The notes under the pieces were generated by a model. The model was not told where the DNA came from. It did not search any database and saw only the letters and a program-made list of their open reading frames with translations. Shown in pieces: positions 11,079 to 21,785 of a stretch of 64,000 bases of DNA. How positions within the stretch are numbered: position 1 is the stretch's first letter; each line of letters opens with the position of its first letter. A program made the translations under genes and the position numbers. This stretch comes from Owenia fusiformis (taxonomy: Eukaryota; Annelida; Polychaeta; Sabellida; Oweniidae): positions 24,290,822-24,354,821 of the forward strand of contig CAIIXF020000008.1 in assembly GCA_903813345.2 (NCBI GenBank), read 5' to 3'.

Positions 11079-12269
11079 AAAATCACTGGTACTCACCTGG
11101 TTACGATGACGTATCAAGATGGAAGAACTTCCGGGATTCGTTTTCGGTAAGATATTTTTATTTCTCGATTTTACACCACTAAGTCTTGTCAGTCATGTTG
11201 TGGACAATAATTTGGCTCAAAGTTGAGGAAGATAGTTTAGTTTGAGAATATGCAGGCGGTTCTTTGTTTTGTATATTATCGAAGACGCAATCCACATATT
11301 TAGTCCCTCGCTTTTGTTACGCTGACGTAAGATCAATATTACGCTGACGAAGGTGTGACTTGGAGCTGTTGTAACGTTGACGAACCATCTTAACATTTGC
11401 ATATATTGGGCAACAATCATGAAAACATAGTTCAACTATTTCGTGTACTCGACGAGAAATGAGGATACTATATTCACAGATCCCATCATTTTGGTGTGAA
11501 ATGCAGTAAGGTTAAAACTTGGCAAGATGAGGGACATCGGATACAAATTGATTCGAAATTTAAAGTGTCTCACATATTCGATCAAAACTTGCCATGCAAA
11601 CATGTTAGCCTACTTTACTGGCCCCCTTGCTGTAACAAGGAACACAAAACACATTAAAACGTAAACATAAACCAATTAGTCACTTCACTATGAAAGTGAG
11701 GGGTGTCAGCAAATGTATATTAACAGAATACGCTGTGTGCATGGACTAACTCAATATCAGTGGTCATTTACTGTGTCAACTTAGTAACCCTTGCATATCG
11801 TGCTCACTCAAGTATTGAATAATTTTTTATGATCTAAATCTTTGTGGTTTATGAAAAAATGTGATATATTTTAGTTAGAAATACATTAATAAATATATTC
11901 ATTCCAATAGCACTAGAATGCGGGAAGAAAGAGCAATGGTGACAAAATGCAGAAAGAATTTTCCGTAAGGGTTTCATACATTTCTGGACACAATCATACA
12001 TGTACTTCATGTGTACTGTTATTTTTAGTGCTGTATGTATAGATATAATTTCACGTATTAAAATCATATTTTCCAGCAATGACTTCAAATTCGGAACCAC
12101 CCCCATATCACTTTTTCTTCAATAACTCCAAACATGTGTAAACATTGACCATGTGCATGTAAATTCAGATTTCACGAGCTCCTTCCGATTCGAGTACCTC
12201 ATACACCCCTGCATGGATTTGAAGTTGGTTTCGCCTTTTATAAACGCTGATCGGATAAAGATTGCGCAA

Positions 12270-12390
12270 ATCTTTAAGTTGTACTCAAACCATTTTACTC
12301 GGTTTAGTTATGCCATCTGATTCTTTATGATAGTGAACCATCAACAATTCCAAAAGTTCATTTTAACATGATATTGGTGATATAAAGTTA
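12270..12390. repeat. Uninterrupted paralogue (empty site) of the 841-9410 insertion
   Basis: GTTGTACTCAAACCATTTTA to TTAGTTATGCCATCTGATTC and on to TCCAAAAGTTCATTTTA is continuous here. The same sequence is split by the composite element between 840 and 9411. Confidence 0.6.
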
Positions 12391-12407
12391 GCACATGTCT
12401 GTTTTTC

Positions 12408-12785
12408 ATAGCATAGCATAGCATAGCATAGCATAGCATAGCATAGCACAGCACAGCACAGCACAGCACAACACAGCACAGCACAGCATAGCATAGCAGC
12501 AAAGCATAGCATAGCATTGTACTGCACTGAATAGCATAGCATAGCACTGAATTGCATTGCATTGTATTGTATTTCACTGCATTGTATTTTATTGTATTAT
12601 ATTGCACTACACTGTATTGTATTGTGCTGCAGTGCACTACATTGTATTGCACTGCATTGTATTGTATTGCACTGCATTGCATTACACTGCATTGTATTGC
12701 ACTGCACCACATTTTATTGCACTATATTGTATTGCACTGCACCACATTGTATTGCATTGTATTGCACTGCATTGCATTGTATTTG
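12408..12785. repeat. Pentanucleotide array 1
   Basis: About 140 bp of GCATA/GCACA repeats, then about 240 bp of mixed ATTGT/ATTGC/ACTGC pentamers. Long open frames in several frames are produced by the five-base period and are not genes. Confidence 0.93.
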
Positions 12786-13100
12786 TGACCCATGTAAAGC
12801 CAATAGGAATATGTAAAACAATTTGGAGATGTGTAATAAAATTGTACCTGTGTATGAAATCAGGAAGTAAAACCAAATGTACAAAAATGTAGCCCAAGTA
12901 GTAACCACTTTGCCAGCCTTATCCAGAGTGATACCAACATGTACAGCTAAGGCAAAGAAAAGATAATTGGCTTGATTGCCTTGAATTCACTGGGCTATTA
13001 AACTGTACAATAAAATTGACTGGCTTGCTTCCAAAGCATTTAAAGTCTAATGTTTTTTTAAAACCATTAAAGGGTGATGTTATTAAAACATGGGTTACAT

Positions 13101-13594
13101 ATTGCACTGTATTGTATTGCATTGTATTGAATTACACTGGATTGTATTGTATTGTACTGCACCACATTGTATTGCACTGCATTTTATTACACTGCATTAT
13201 ATTGTATTGCACTACATTACACTAGATTGTATTGCACTGCAATGTATTGCATTGCACTGCATTGTATTGCACCACACCACATGGTATTACACTGCATTGT
13301 ATTGCAATGCATGACATTATATTGCACTGCACTACATTGTTTTGCATTGTATTGCACTGCATTGTATTGCATTACATTGCACTGTATTGTATCATATTGC
13401 ACTGCATTGTATTGTATTATATTGCACTACATTGTATTGTATCATGTTGCATTGTATTGTATTGCATCATTTTGCTCTGTATTGTATTGCATCATATTGC
13501 ACCGCATTGTATTGCATCATATTGCACTGCATTGTGTTGCATCATAGTGCACTGCATTGTATTGCATCATATTGCACTGTATTGTATTGCATCA
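13101..13594. repeat. Pentanucleotide array 2
   Basis: About 490 bp of the same ATTGT/ATTGC/ACTGC pentamers, with a higher-order ATTGCATCATATTGCACTGC unit near the end. It is separated from array 1 by about 315 bp of unrelated sequence. Confidence 0.93.
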
Positions 13595-13933
13595 TATTCC
13601 ATATTTACTATTTCAGTTACAGTTTTATTACATAAAATGTTATTTATAAGATTATAATTTTCAAACATTGAAAAATGTTTCAAACAATATCACTTAAAAG
13701 ATATGAAATGGCCCACAATAATATATTTTCAATGGAACCCTTTGCAAGGGTCACTCCTATTTGTGGCAGTCGGTAATACTAGTATGGATTGTCACCCCTA
13801 CAACAATACAACACTTAAAAATTGATATGCCTTCAATAGCACTAAGCTTGTTAACATTCCCTGAATGATATTGGAAGTTAACTCAAATATCCGTTTATTA
13901 CTTCGAAAAAGGCAACATTCATTAGGTTCAATG

Positions 13934-14188
13934 CACTGGCGGATCTGGGAGGGGGGGGCAGCCCCCCCCCCTTGGATGGGCCCAGAAAAAGAAATTGGGC
14001 CCTAAAAAAATTTTGGGTCAAAAAAGGCCTTAAGGCCCCAAGAAGTGGGCCTTTTTGGCCATTTTCAGGCCAAATTTTGAAGAAAATGGGCCTCAAAATT
14101 TGGGCCCACTATTGTGTTTTAGGGGCCCAAGATTTTTTTCTATCCTGAAATTTCCCCCCCCCCTGTTGGTTCCCAGATCCGCCCCTGC
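13934..14188. mobile_element. GGGCCC-rich MITE (hAT-like or CACTG group)
   Basis: Left end CACTGGCGGATCTGGGA, right end complement of CAGGGGCGGATCTGGGA, flanked by CAATG on each side. Interior is G/C runs and TTTGGGCCC motifs. Related truncated copies lie at about 47850-47978 and 57410-57620. CAGGGGCGGATC ends are known from hAT elements, which make 8-bp duplications. Only 5 bp match here, so the superfamily is unresolved. Confidence 0.55.
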
Positions 14189-14439
14189 AATGTTATCTAG
14201 TATGAGTGAGTGTTCTGATTTGACTAGCTATGCGTGAATTATTTTTTAGTCAATAAGATAATTTCAAGTGGGGAAGGGGGGCGAATCTTTCTATTTGTTG
14301 TCAACAATAAATTACACAAGAGCAAATCAACACTTGCTAACTTTTGTTATGTGAGAGAGGGAAGAAATTGGACCATTAAGAAAATACTTTTCACATTTCC
14401 ACAACTGTCGATGATTGGATCTCTTGAAAAATTAAAATG

Positions 14440-14515
14440 CTTCCCCACATTTCGACCCGTGCATAACAGGAGGTCCTCAGGCCAAGACAACGCTCTACCA
14501 ATAACGCTATCAGAT
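14440..14515 (-). pseudogene. tRNA-like relic (possible SINE head)
   Basis: On the minus strand TAGCGTTATTGGTAGAGCG resembles a pol III A box and tRNA D arm. About 35 bases later GGGTCGAAATG resembles a decayed B box. Between them GTCTT / AGGAC could form an anticodon stem. Acceptor and T stems do not pair well, so this is not a functional tRNA. Confidence 0.35.
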
Positions 14516-15576
14516 CATCCAAAGTTATTTGAGCCTCTAGTAATTTTAATTGTGAATAGGATCGATGTCAGTGTTGTATCAATATCGGAATGGAATGGAA
14601 TGCACATATTATAAGAATATATAAGAGAATTATTACAAGATTTTGATTTATTATCTCAGCTTCAGCTTTACAAATGCCCGGGGCACATGCCACAAATCTA
14701 TGAGCCTGGATCTGGAGCTTTCGATACCCCATGACATTCCAAAGATCAACATTTTTCCTTCGTCAGCGTGACAAAGTGTCTTCCTCAACGTCACATAAGC
14801 AATATTCATGCAGATCGTCAATGTTACAAAAGCGAGGGACTAAATATGTGATTTGCGTCTTCGTTAATATACCAAACATAAAACTGCATGTATATTCTCA
14901 AACAAGACTATCTTCCTCAACTTTGAGCCAAATTATTGTCCACAACTTGACTTATAAGTGGTTTAAAATCAAGAAATAAAAATATCTTAACGAAAACGAA
15001 GCCCCGGAAGTTCTTCCATCTTGTTATATACGTCAGCGTAACTAGGTGAGTACCAGTGAAAATAACAAAAGGGATGCTATTTGTGCTAAAAACAAGATAA
15101 TAAGAGATTCTTCAATTGGTTTTAGTACAACTTTTAGGTTGTGTTGAGAAGTGGTGACACAAAAATTAGATGTTCAATTTATTTTCAATAAAGCAAGATT
15201 CTTAATTGGTGCTCTGCATAAAACTGTTTATCAAACTAACTGTACTAAAAACACACACACTTCCACTGATCAACATCAATATTAAAATCACAACATGCAG
15301 AAGGTATACAAAATTCATAGTAATAACATAATAGTTTTATTATAGAATACAATATTTCTACATACATACATGTACAACCCTACAACTGTTTTGCTTAAAT
15401 ATAAATAAAATTTTAGAAAAATACTGCCAGTATCACATGATAAACATTTACGATGGTATAAAAAATAATGAACATATTCATAAACATTTACATGGTATAG
15501 AAAATAATGAATAGATATGCCATTATTGTAAGAGTGTTATAATCAATCCATTTAGAAATGTGTATAATATAACTTA

Positions 15577-15960
15577 ACTAGAAAAACAGCAACTCCAGGG
15601 AGTAGCAAGTCCCACTGAACAAAACATATTTTGCTTATTAGTAGCCATCTTGAAAATTCCTTCTTGAGCATAGCTTGTTTGTCCCTAGGCATCAACATAT
15701 AAAATTTAAGTTATCAAAGATTACATTCCTTTTTTACGAAAAATGGCAGCCATTGAGTTATCGCCCAGACCGCATGGTATTTCTCAAATTTAGTCCTCAA
15801 ATTGTAGTTAATTTTGTTCTAAAATCAAACATGGCAGTTTTTTCTCAACTTTCTACTTTAACCTTGATTCTTATAGTAAGCCTACATCTGTATATGTATT
15901 TGCATCCTTTATATATACATGTATTGATTACAACAATGTACGTGCAGTGATCTTCCCAGC
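15577..15960. repeat. Dispersed AACTAGA repeat, fragment
   Basis: Starts AACTAGAAAAACAGCAACTC and contains GCATCAACATATAAAATTTA and AAAATGGCAGCCATTGAG stretches shared with the full copy at 28297-29491. Ends indistinctly without the terminal microsatellite. Confidence 0.65.
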
Positions 15961-16037
15961 ATTAAGAGAAATTGGTTGCTACATCAAAGATAACATGCCA
16001 CCATGTTGAAAATTTGTTTGCGCCTTTCTCGAAATTG

Positions 16038-16760
16038 AACTAGATAACAGCAACGCCAAGGTGTAGCAAATCTCATTGAACAGCCATGGTTGCCATTTTT
16101 AGAAATGGCTGCCTATTAGCCAAATTAAAATGGACGATCACTAGCCAAATTGTATTCATGAGAAAGTGTAATTTGCTTTTAATTATTTACGTATACAATT
16201 TCAACAAAATTTCCAGTAACAGCAAAAAACAATATACATAAATTGGCTCTCACAAGCCAAATTGTCATAAGAAAGTGAAATATGCATCTAATTAGTCACA
16301 TATAAAATTTCAACAAAATCGCTCCACTACTGTGGAGTGTCATAAGACTATAAGTGTACCATTATCAGTATTCACATGTCAAATATGAACAAAATTGCTC
16401 TACAACCTTTCCACTTACAGCAAAAATAGTAAATAGCCACCATTTTTCAAGATGGCCACCATGTTTTTTTAAATAATCAGATTTTCAACTTCATCAATAT
16501 CCTATATAATGTTTTGCATTTAAAATATATTAGTATTACAGTTTTATATCCTGAAACTAAAATACTGTAAAATTGACACTAAAGTGGAGGCCATTTTGAA
16601 ACTGACGGCCATTTTGAAAATTGGCTTTTGAGCAGACCTTGTACTCAAATGGGGCATATAAGCTTACGTATAAAATATAAATGATATATGGCCAAGAGTA
16701 ATGATGGACGTAAGGACAGAGCCATTCTCTATATCCCCCAAACTTCTTTCAATGAGATAA
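16038..16760. repeat. Dispersed AACTAGA repeat, subfamily B, nearly complete
   Basis: Starts AACTAGATAACAGCAACGCC and carries several AAAATGGCCACCATTTT-like modules. Ends with TCTATATCCCCCAAACTTC and TGAGATAA after a short GGACG tract. Same layout as copies at 59693-60358 and 61194 onward. Confidence 0.7.
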
Positions 16761-17200
16761 ATATTAAGATTAAATGGCAGGTACAATTTAGGTTAAGCAC
16801 CATGTTGAGATTCCTGGGTACATCACTGTTGTACATAACATTATTTTGTAAACAGTAATTCAGGTACAACACCTTTTAAGGGGAACAATTAGAGATATCA
16901 AAAAGCTTAAAGCACAACTGAAATAGGTTTTTTCAACTTGCAGCTATAAAAATGCGGTATTCTGCATCGTAAAGTTATCACGATAACCATTACAATAACA
17001 AAAAAATATATATATTATAAATTACGGTTAATAGTCTGATAACATTATTATGAAATTAACCGATCACTTATATTGGCCCCCATGTGATTAGTGATGCCAT
17101 ATTTATTTTTATTCCATGGTTACAAGGATATAGATCAAATATCACGTGAAGATATAATTGATACGTGGATGAAGATATCATATTTTAGCAAACAACTCCA

Positions 17201-17356
17201 ATAAAAAAAAATTGAAAAAATCAAAACCATCAAATATCACTTTTGAAACCATCGAATATCACTTTTTGAAAGGTGATATTCGATGGTTTTAAAAGTGATA
17301 TTGGATGGTTTCAAAAGTGATATTTGATGGTTTTGATTTTTTCAATTTTTTTTTAT
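17201..17356. repeat. Hairpin module B
   Basis: Arms of about 75 bp: ATCAAAACCATCAAATATCA paired with TGATATTTGATGGTTTTGAT, with three variants of a CCATC(A/G)AATATCACTTTT unit in each arm and a loop of about ten bases. Bordered by AATAAAAAAAAATTG and its complement. Confidence 0.85.
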
Positions 17357-17484
17357 TAATTCAGCAAAACGATTCTTTATATTTTATTTTATTTTTTGGG
17401 ATCTAGTTTTTACGGCGTTCGCATTAAATACAAACCACCCTGTTACATCACGTTTATGACGTTCGTTGAATTATTGCAATCAAA

Positions 17485-17796
17485 ATGTCAGACGAAATGG
17501 AACTTCCATTGGAAGGCGTACATGTATTTGAAAAAAAAAACATAATCCATTCCGAGGAAGACCTGGATGTAAACAATCAAGGAGGTAGATTTGCAAATGA
17601 AGATGTGGACGAGTTTATGAAAGGGATGAAAAACACGTTGAAAAAGACGAGGTTAGATATGAAAATTGTCCACGAATTTCTTGGGTCTAGAGGCGAATTC
17701 AGACAGATCGAGCAGATAGATGCTAATGAACTTAATGGATATTTGGCCGATTTGTTTATAAATGTTGTTCACATTTCTTCGTTATATTTTGTGTGA
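17485..17796 (+). pseudogene. Crypton/DUF3504-like tyrosine recombinase N-terminal fragment
   Basis: A 103-codon frame with an acidic N-terminus (MSDEMELPLEG), then NTLKKTRLDMKIVHEFLGSR followed by GEFRQIEQIDANELNGYLAD. The pattern N-x-KKT-x10-FL-x-RGE-xRxIExIxxxELxxYLA is the SAM-like N-terminal domain seen in Crypton-type recombinases and KCTD1/QRICH-like DUF3504 proteins. The catalytic domain is absent and the frame stops soon after LFINV. Likely a broken first exon of a transposon gene. Assigned from remembered family pattern, not a search. Confidence 0.5.
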
Positions 17797-17966
17797 GTAT
17801 TTTATTGTTGTGAATATTAATGTTGAAATGAATCTTGTTAAAATTTATCTGACTATCCAATGTTCGCTGGATAATAATTCCCCATGGAATAAATGGACAA
17901 TCCTATGGTTTTTCAAAAATATCACTTATATTCACTTATGGATATCAGTATCTTCACTCTGGTTTA

Positions 17967-18536
17967 CTGTAAATTGCTTTAATTTGGCACTATTTAATTT
18001 GGCGGATTGGGCAATTCTTAAAATTTTAGCTGCTATTTAATTTGGTGTATTTTCCATCATCAATTGTATTCCTCATTTCACAAATTACCACAGATAATGC
18101 AATTTTATCTCTCCTGGTATTAGATTCTTTTATCTTAACCAGCTTTAGATCTTAGGAAATAGTTTGAATATATAAGCACAAATGCCAAAGGGAAGGGTGA
18201 CTAAAAACTTTAAAGAAACCCAACAAGAAAAGCAAACTGTAAGTGTAAATCTGTCATAAGAAAAGTAGACCCTATATATCTCAAAAACCATAATCTAACG
18301 TGAAAAGAAACAATGTCTAACATCCAATCAATTGAAATTGACATTATACCCATTACATGATACAACAAGATTTTCACCAAAGTTGATAAGTCCAATGTAA
18401 CACGTGAAAAAGGCACTGGACGAAATTTACCAGGAATTTCATTTTCAAATAATTGGTGGAGTCATAATTTGGCAGTTGTTATCAAACCACCAAATCCGCC
18501 AAATTAAAACGGCTGTCAAATTAAAGCAATTTACAG
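17967..18536. mobile_element. MITE with CTGTAAATTGC ends, TA target
   Basis: Left CTGTAAATTGCTTTAATTTG, right complementary CAAATTAAAGCAATTTACAG, TA on each side. Interior AT-rich, no ORF. CTGTA ends plus TA fit mariner-like MITEs. The element at 45132-46101 has similar ends. Confidence 0.7.
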
Positions 18537-18974
18537 TATTGATTTCTTGGCAATCACCACGTTATAGCAACCACATGATTGTTGTGTAAACAAATAAGAA
18601 AAACATCTTGGAATTATGACATCAGGTTTTAGTGGCCACATGGGGGCCAATGAAAAGTCACATGGGGGCCATAAAACGTCACAAAACATTTAAATATTGC
18701 TAATAAAACAGATACCTTGTGTAGTAAAATGAAAAGTTGCCGCATAACTGGTTAGTTGATATATCCAGATAATTTCATTATCAAACAAAATATATTCTTT
18801 TAGGTTTAATTTACTATTTCAGTTGTCCTTAAAGGTATTCCTCTTGTACAGGTGTCAGTGTACATGCATATAATATTCTATGCATAGGCTAAAGTACACT
18901 ATAATATTATTAAGTAAATATGGCACTGTTATATGTGTTTCATAAATCAATACTCTTATGATGTTCCATTGGCA

Positions 18975-19352
18975 ACTAGAAAAACAGCAACTCCACGGAG
19001 TAGCAAATCCCACAGAACAAAACATGTTTTGATAAATAGCAGCCATATAAAATTTGAGCCAAATTCATCCACTGGTATTTAAGTTATCAAAGATTATGTT
19101 TTTAATGAATATGGTGGCCATTTTGAAATTCAGCTGCCATCTTTAAAATTTGTCCCTTTGTATTTGAGTTATCAAAGATTATATTTTTTACAAAAAATGA
19201 CCGTAAGGCATACCCATAAGGCAATAAGCCTATAAAATCTGAATCAAGTCCATCAACCTCTATTTGAGTAAATGGACGGACGAATGGACAGATGGATGGA
19301 CAAACGGATGGATGGCTTTCTTATATCCCCCTCGAACTTCACTGGGTAGGAT
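18975..19352. repeat. Dispersed AACTAGA repeat, short copy with both ends
   Basis: Starts AACTAGAAAAACAGCAACTC (18975) and ends TATATCCCCCTCGAACTTC plus GGGTAGGATAAT. A GGACGGACGAATGGACAGAT tract precedes the end. Confidence 0.75.
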
Positions 19353-19359
19353 AATTATT

Positions 19360-20850
19360 ATTGTTTTAATTGCTCAATGGCATTATGATAATGAGTTTTT
19401 AGATTTTCTAGACTACAAGTGCTTGTGGAATGTTACTTGCTCAAAGCAATATTCAAATATTCTATACAAATATACACATTTATACAGTTTCAGGTATCAT
19501 TTTGGTATTTACAAAATATATTGCTTTTATCCTTATAATATATTTGTACTTTATGTATCAAAATGCAGTAAAGTTTGTTTTAACAAAATGAAATGTTTTA
19601 TCTGTACTTTGATGATAGCAATTTGTTTTATGTCAACTGATTGTTTGATAATGTAAAATCACATAAGCCCTTAGCATAGGATTTGATTCTATTTTTCAGA
19701 TTACTTATTTTAAATCTTCATTGTAATCACAGCTTTTCAAACATGATGGCTATATTCTGCTAAGATACCAAGTTTGCGTATTTTGTTTGATAATGATAAA
19801 TTATCTTATTTTTCTTTCTGAAATAAGTACAGTATTATCTTTATTCCAATTAAAATCATGTTTTCTCCATATAACTTTACACCATGACACAGTTTCATTT
19901 GTTTCCTTATTTTAACAGAGTATCTGTGCATTGAACTTACCGTATTTAATATGCAAATTGAATTTGGACTATAATATAGGCCTATGTCTAGACATATGTC
20001 CTCATTCTCAAAATCAATTTCGTTCATTGTGTACCTTACTTATAAATTCTAGTAATTAATGGTATGGTGCACAATCCAAAAAAAGCTGAAGAAATTAGTC
20101 TGGTCATCAATACTGCATCAATATTGCTCAAAATTTGACAGTACATTTACAATCATAAGCAAAAATGATTTTACCAAAAAAGATTCGGTTATTCATCTTA
20201 TATCTTAGGCAAACAGCAAGAAAAATTCTGCAGAGGATCAAATTGCAAATGAGAAGATCGATTATCATTTGATTCTATATATTACTACATGTTTTCAAGA
20301 TGATGGTTTAAAATATTTCTAAAAACGCTTTGAATAATATTATGTTCATTTCTGTTGACTTAACCAATATATCACAACTTCTAATTTCACAACAAGATGT
20401 AAGGAATTTGCTTCTATATGGTATTCGTAAACTACAGTGAAAATTACGTAAGTGGAGGAAGAGTTTTGCAATGACATCATCTAAAGGAGGAATTCTCAAA
20501 ATACCTTGCAAAATCCTAAGTATTCACTTATTTTTAACAGTTCCGTACGGAACACTTAATATTTTTCTTACGAATAAATTCTTAATATTCTTGATGAATC
20601 TAATCGATAGAAAACATGAAAATAGACATTTTTAAAAGTAATCAAATTTCTTACAAAAGTAATTTTTTTTATACTATTTTGTTATTCCATTTTCACAAAT
20701 GCATTGTGTGAAAGAGGTGTGAGTAAAAATTCATGGACACAAACCAGTACCTCTGAGCAAGCACTAAAATCAATATCTGCTAGAATTGTCCTCCATTTCC
20801 ATAAAAACGGTCAATTAACTGAACTTGGTCATCATTTTAAAAAGCTGTAA
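19360..20850. other. AT-rich sequence, no gene
   Basis: Only chance frames. No repeat family recognised from elsewhere in the window. Beyond the 3' end of the annexin gene. Confidence 0.4.
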
Positions 20851-20859
20851 TTATAAACA

Positions 20860-21077
20860 TATTAATATTACACTTTTATGTTGTAACTTAAGTACATGTA
20901 GCATAAAGTTGATACTAAAATACTGGCCATTTTGAAACTGGTGGTTATTTTAAAAATTGGTTTTCGAGCAGAACTTGCACTCTCATTTGGGCAGATACAC
21001 ATAAATATAAACAATCTCAGTCAAACAGTTTTTGAGTTATTCTCTCTATATCCCCCAAATTATGTTCTATGGGATAA
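20860..21077. repeat. Dispersed repeat B, 3' end only
   Basis: TACTGGCCATTTTGAAACTG through TCTCTATATCCCCCAAATTA and ATGGGATAAT, matching the 3' ends at 16760 and 60358 but without the GGACGG tract. Confidence 0.6.
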
Positions 21078-21177
21078 TACGTTATTACATTTTAGTAGTA
21101 CACAGTACAAAATAAATGTTAATATAGGTATCCTATATTTTGTAAAACTGTGGGGTAATTTCACTGACTGACTTACA

Positions 21178-21202
21178 TTTATTTCCAAGACCCACCTTTA
21201 TT
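21178..21202 (-). promoter_or_regulatory. Candidate poly(A) signals for the annexin transcript
   Basis: Two AATAAA hexamers on the minus strand (21197-21202 and 21178-21183) lie about 460-480 bases after the stop codon. They are the first closely paired canonical signals I saw downstream, so the 3' UTR is probably about 0.5 kb. Transcript data would be needed to confirm which is used. Confidence 0.4.
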
Positions 21203-21659
21203 TTCTTTTTTTTTACAAAATCCCAAAACTGACAGAAAAGATAAGCATGACCAGCCCTATTATATACTATGAGCTCTCATTAAAGTTCTTTGAAACACTT
21301 AATAGTTTGAATTACTCATATGCATGCATTTTCAAAAATTAGACAAAACCAATGGATTTACCCCACAGTAAAATCAGATGCAGAATTCTTGACTTCACCA
21401 TTTTCTTTGAAACTTATTTCTACAACTAAGACTGGTCCCACACCAGTAACATATAGCCATGCTCCTTGCTGGGAGTCATGCTAATTTAAAAACAATTCAG
21501 ATCTTTATGTTTTGTACACTAAATGTTATAAGTTTGAACTATGAACAATAACAAACATATAGTAAACAGCACTATTCCACGAAATATATGGATGCATGCA
21601 AATTACACAACAAAAACAACATGCTTGTTCATGTAATATGACACCATCAATATGGCTGC

Positions 21660-21785
21660 TTACTTGTCCTTGACGATAGCAAGGAGCATCTTTTTATAGT
21701 CCCCACTACACTCATCCTCAATGACCTCCTCTAGGGACTTTTTGGAGAGCTCCTTGAACTTTGCCTTTATCTGTACAAGGTCAAT
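21660..21785 (-). CDS. Annexin exon 15, C-terminus
   Basis: The 126-base terminal exon follows ATGCAG. It encodes IDLVQIKAKFKELSKKSLEE, then VIEDECSGDYKKMLLAIVKD, K and a stop. DLVQIKxxFKxxxxKSLxxxIxxxxSGDYKKMLLAI is the canonical annexin C-terminus. The acidic residue in EDECSGDY caps the GIGT loop of exon 14. The TAA stop is at 21660-21662. Confidence 0.96.
   Translation of the reverse strand: MDLVQIKAKFKELSKKSLEEVIEDECSGDYKKMLLAIVKDK

Larger units (their letters stand above)
11084..15058. mobile_element. 4-kb non-autonomous element, CACTGGT ends, 5-bp TSD AAAAT
   Basis: Left end 11084 reads CACTGGTACTCACCTGGTTA. The right end at 15058 is its imperfect complement. Exact AAAAT flanks both (11079-11083, 15059-15063). 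Inverted ends extend about 270-300 bp (11084-11370 versus 14755-15058) and contain repeated TTACGCTGACG subterminal motifs, candidate transposase-binding sites. The interior holds pentanucleotide arrays, a nested GGGCCC-rich element and a tRNA-like relic, with no recognisable transposase. Confidence 0.75.
17040..17966 (+). mobile_element. Crypton-like element fragment, 5' part
   Basis: Includes a 156-bp hairpin (17201-17356), a CpG-bearing leader and the coding fragment at 17485. TTGGCCCCCATGTGATTAG near 17072 and a complementary GTCACATGGGGGCC near 18656 may mark inverted outer sequences. Boundaries are not proven, and a TA-flanked MITE sits downstream. Confidence 0.35.

Noticed and set aside
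12341-13657. Several long overlapping frames rich in Cys, Ile, Leu, His, Tyr and Ala
   Set aside because: They come from the pentanucleotide arrays. The same peptide pattern appears in several frames and on both strands, with no domain.
14234-14614. 126-codon plus-strand frame as a possible gene
   Set aside because: No recognisable domain. It lies within a non-autonomous element and overlaps a tRNA-like relic on the other strand.
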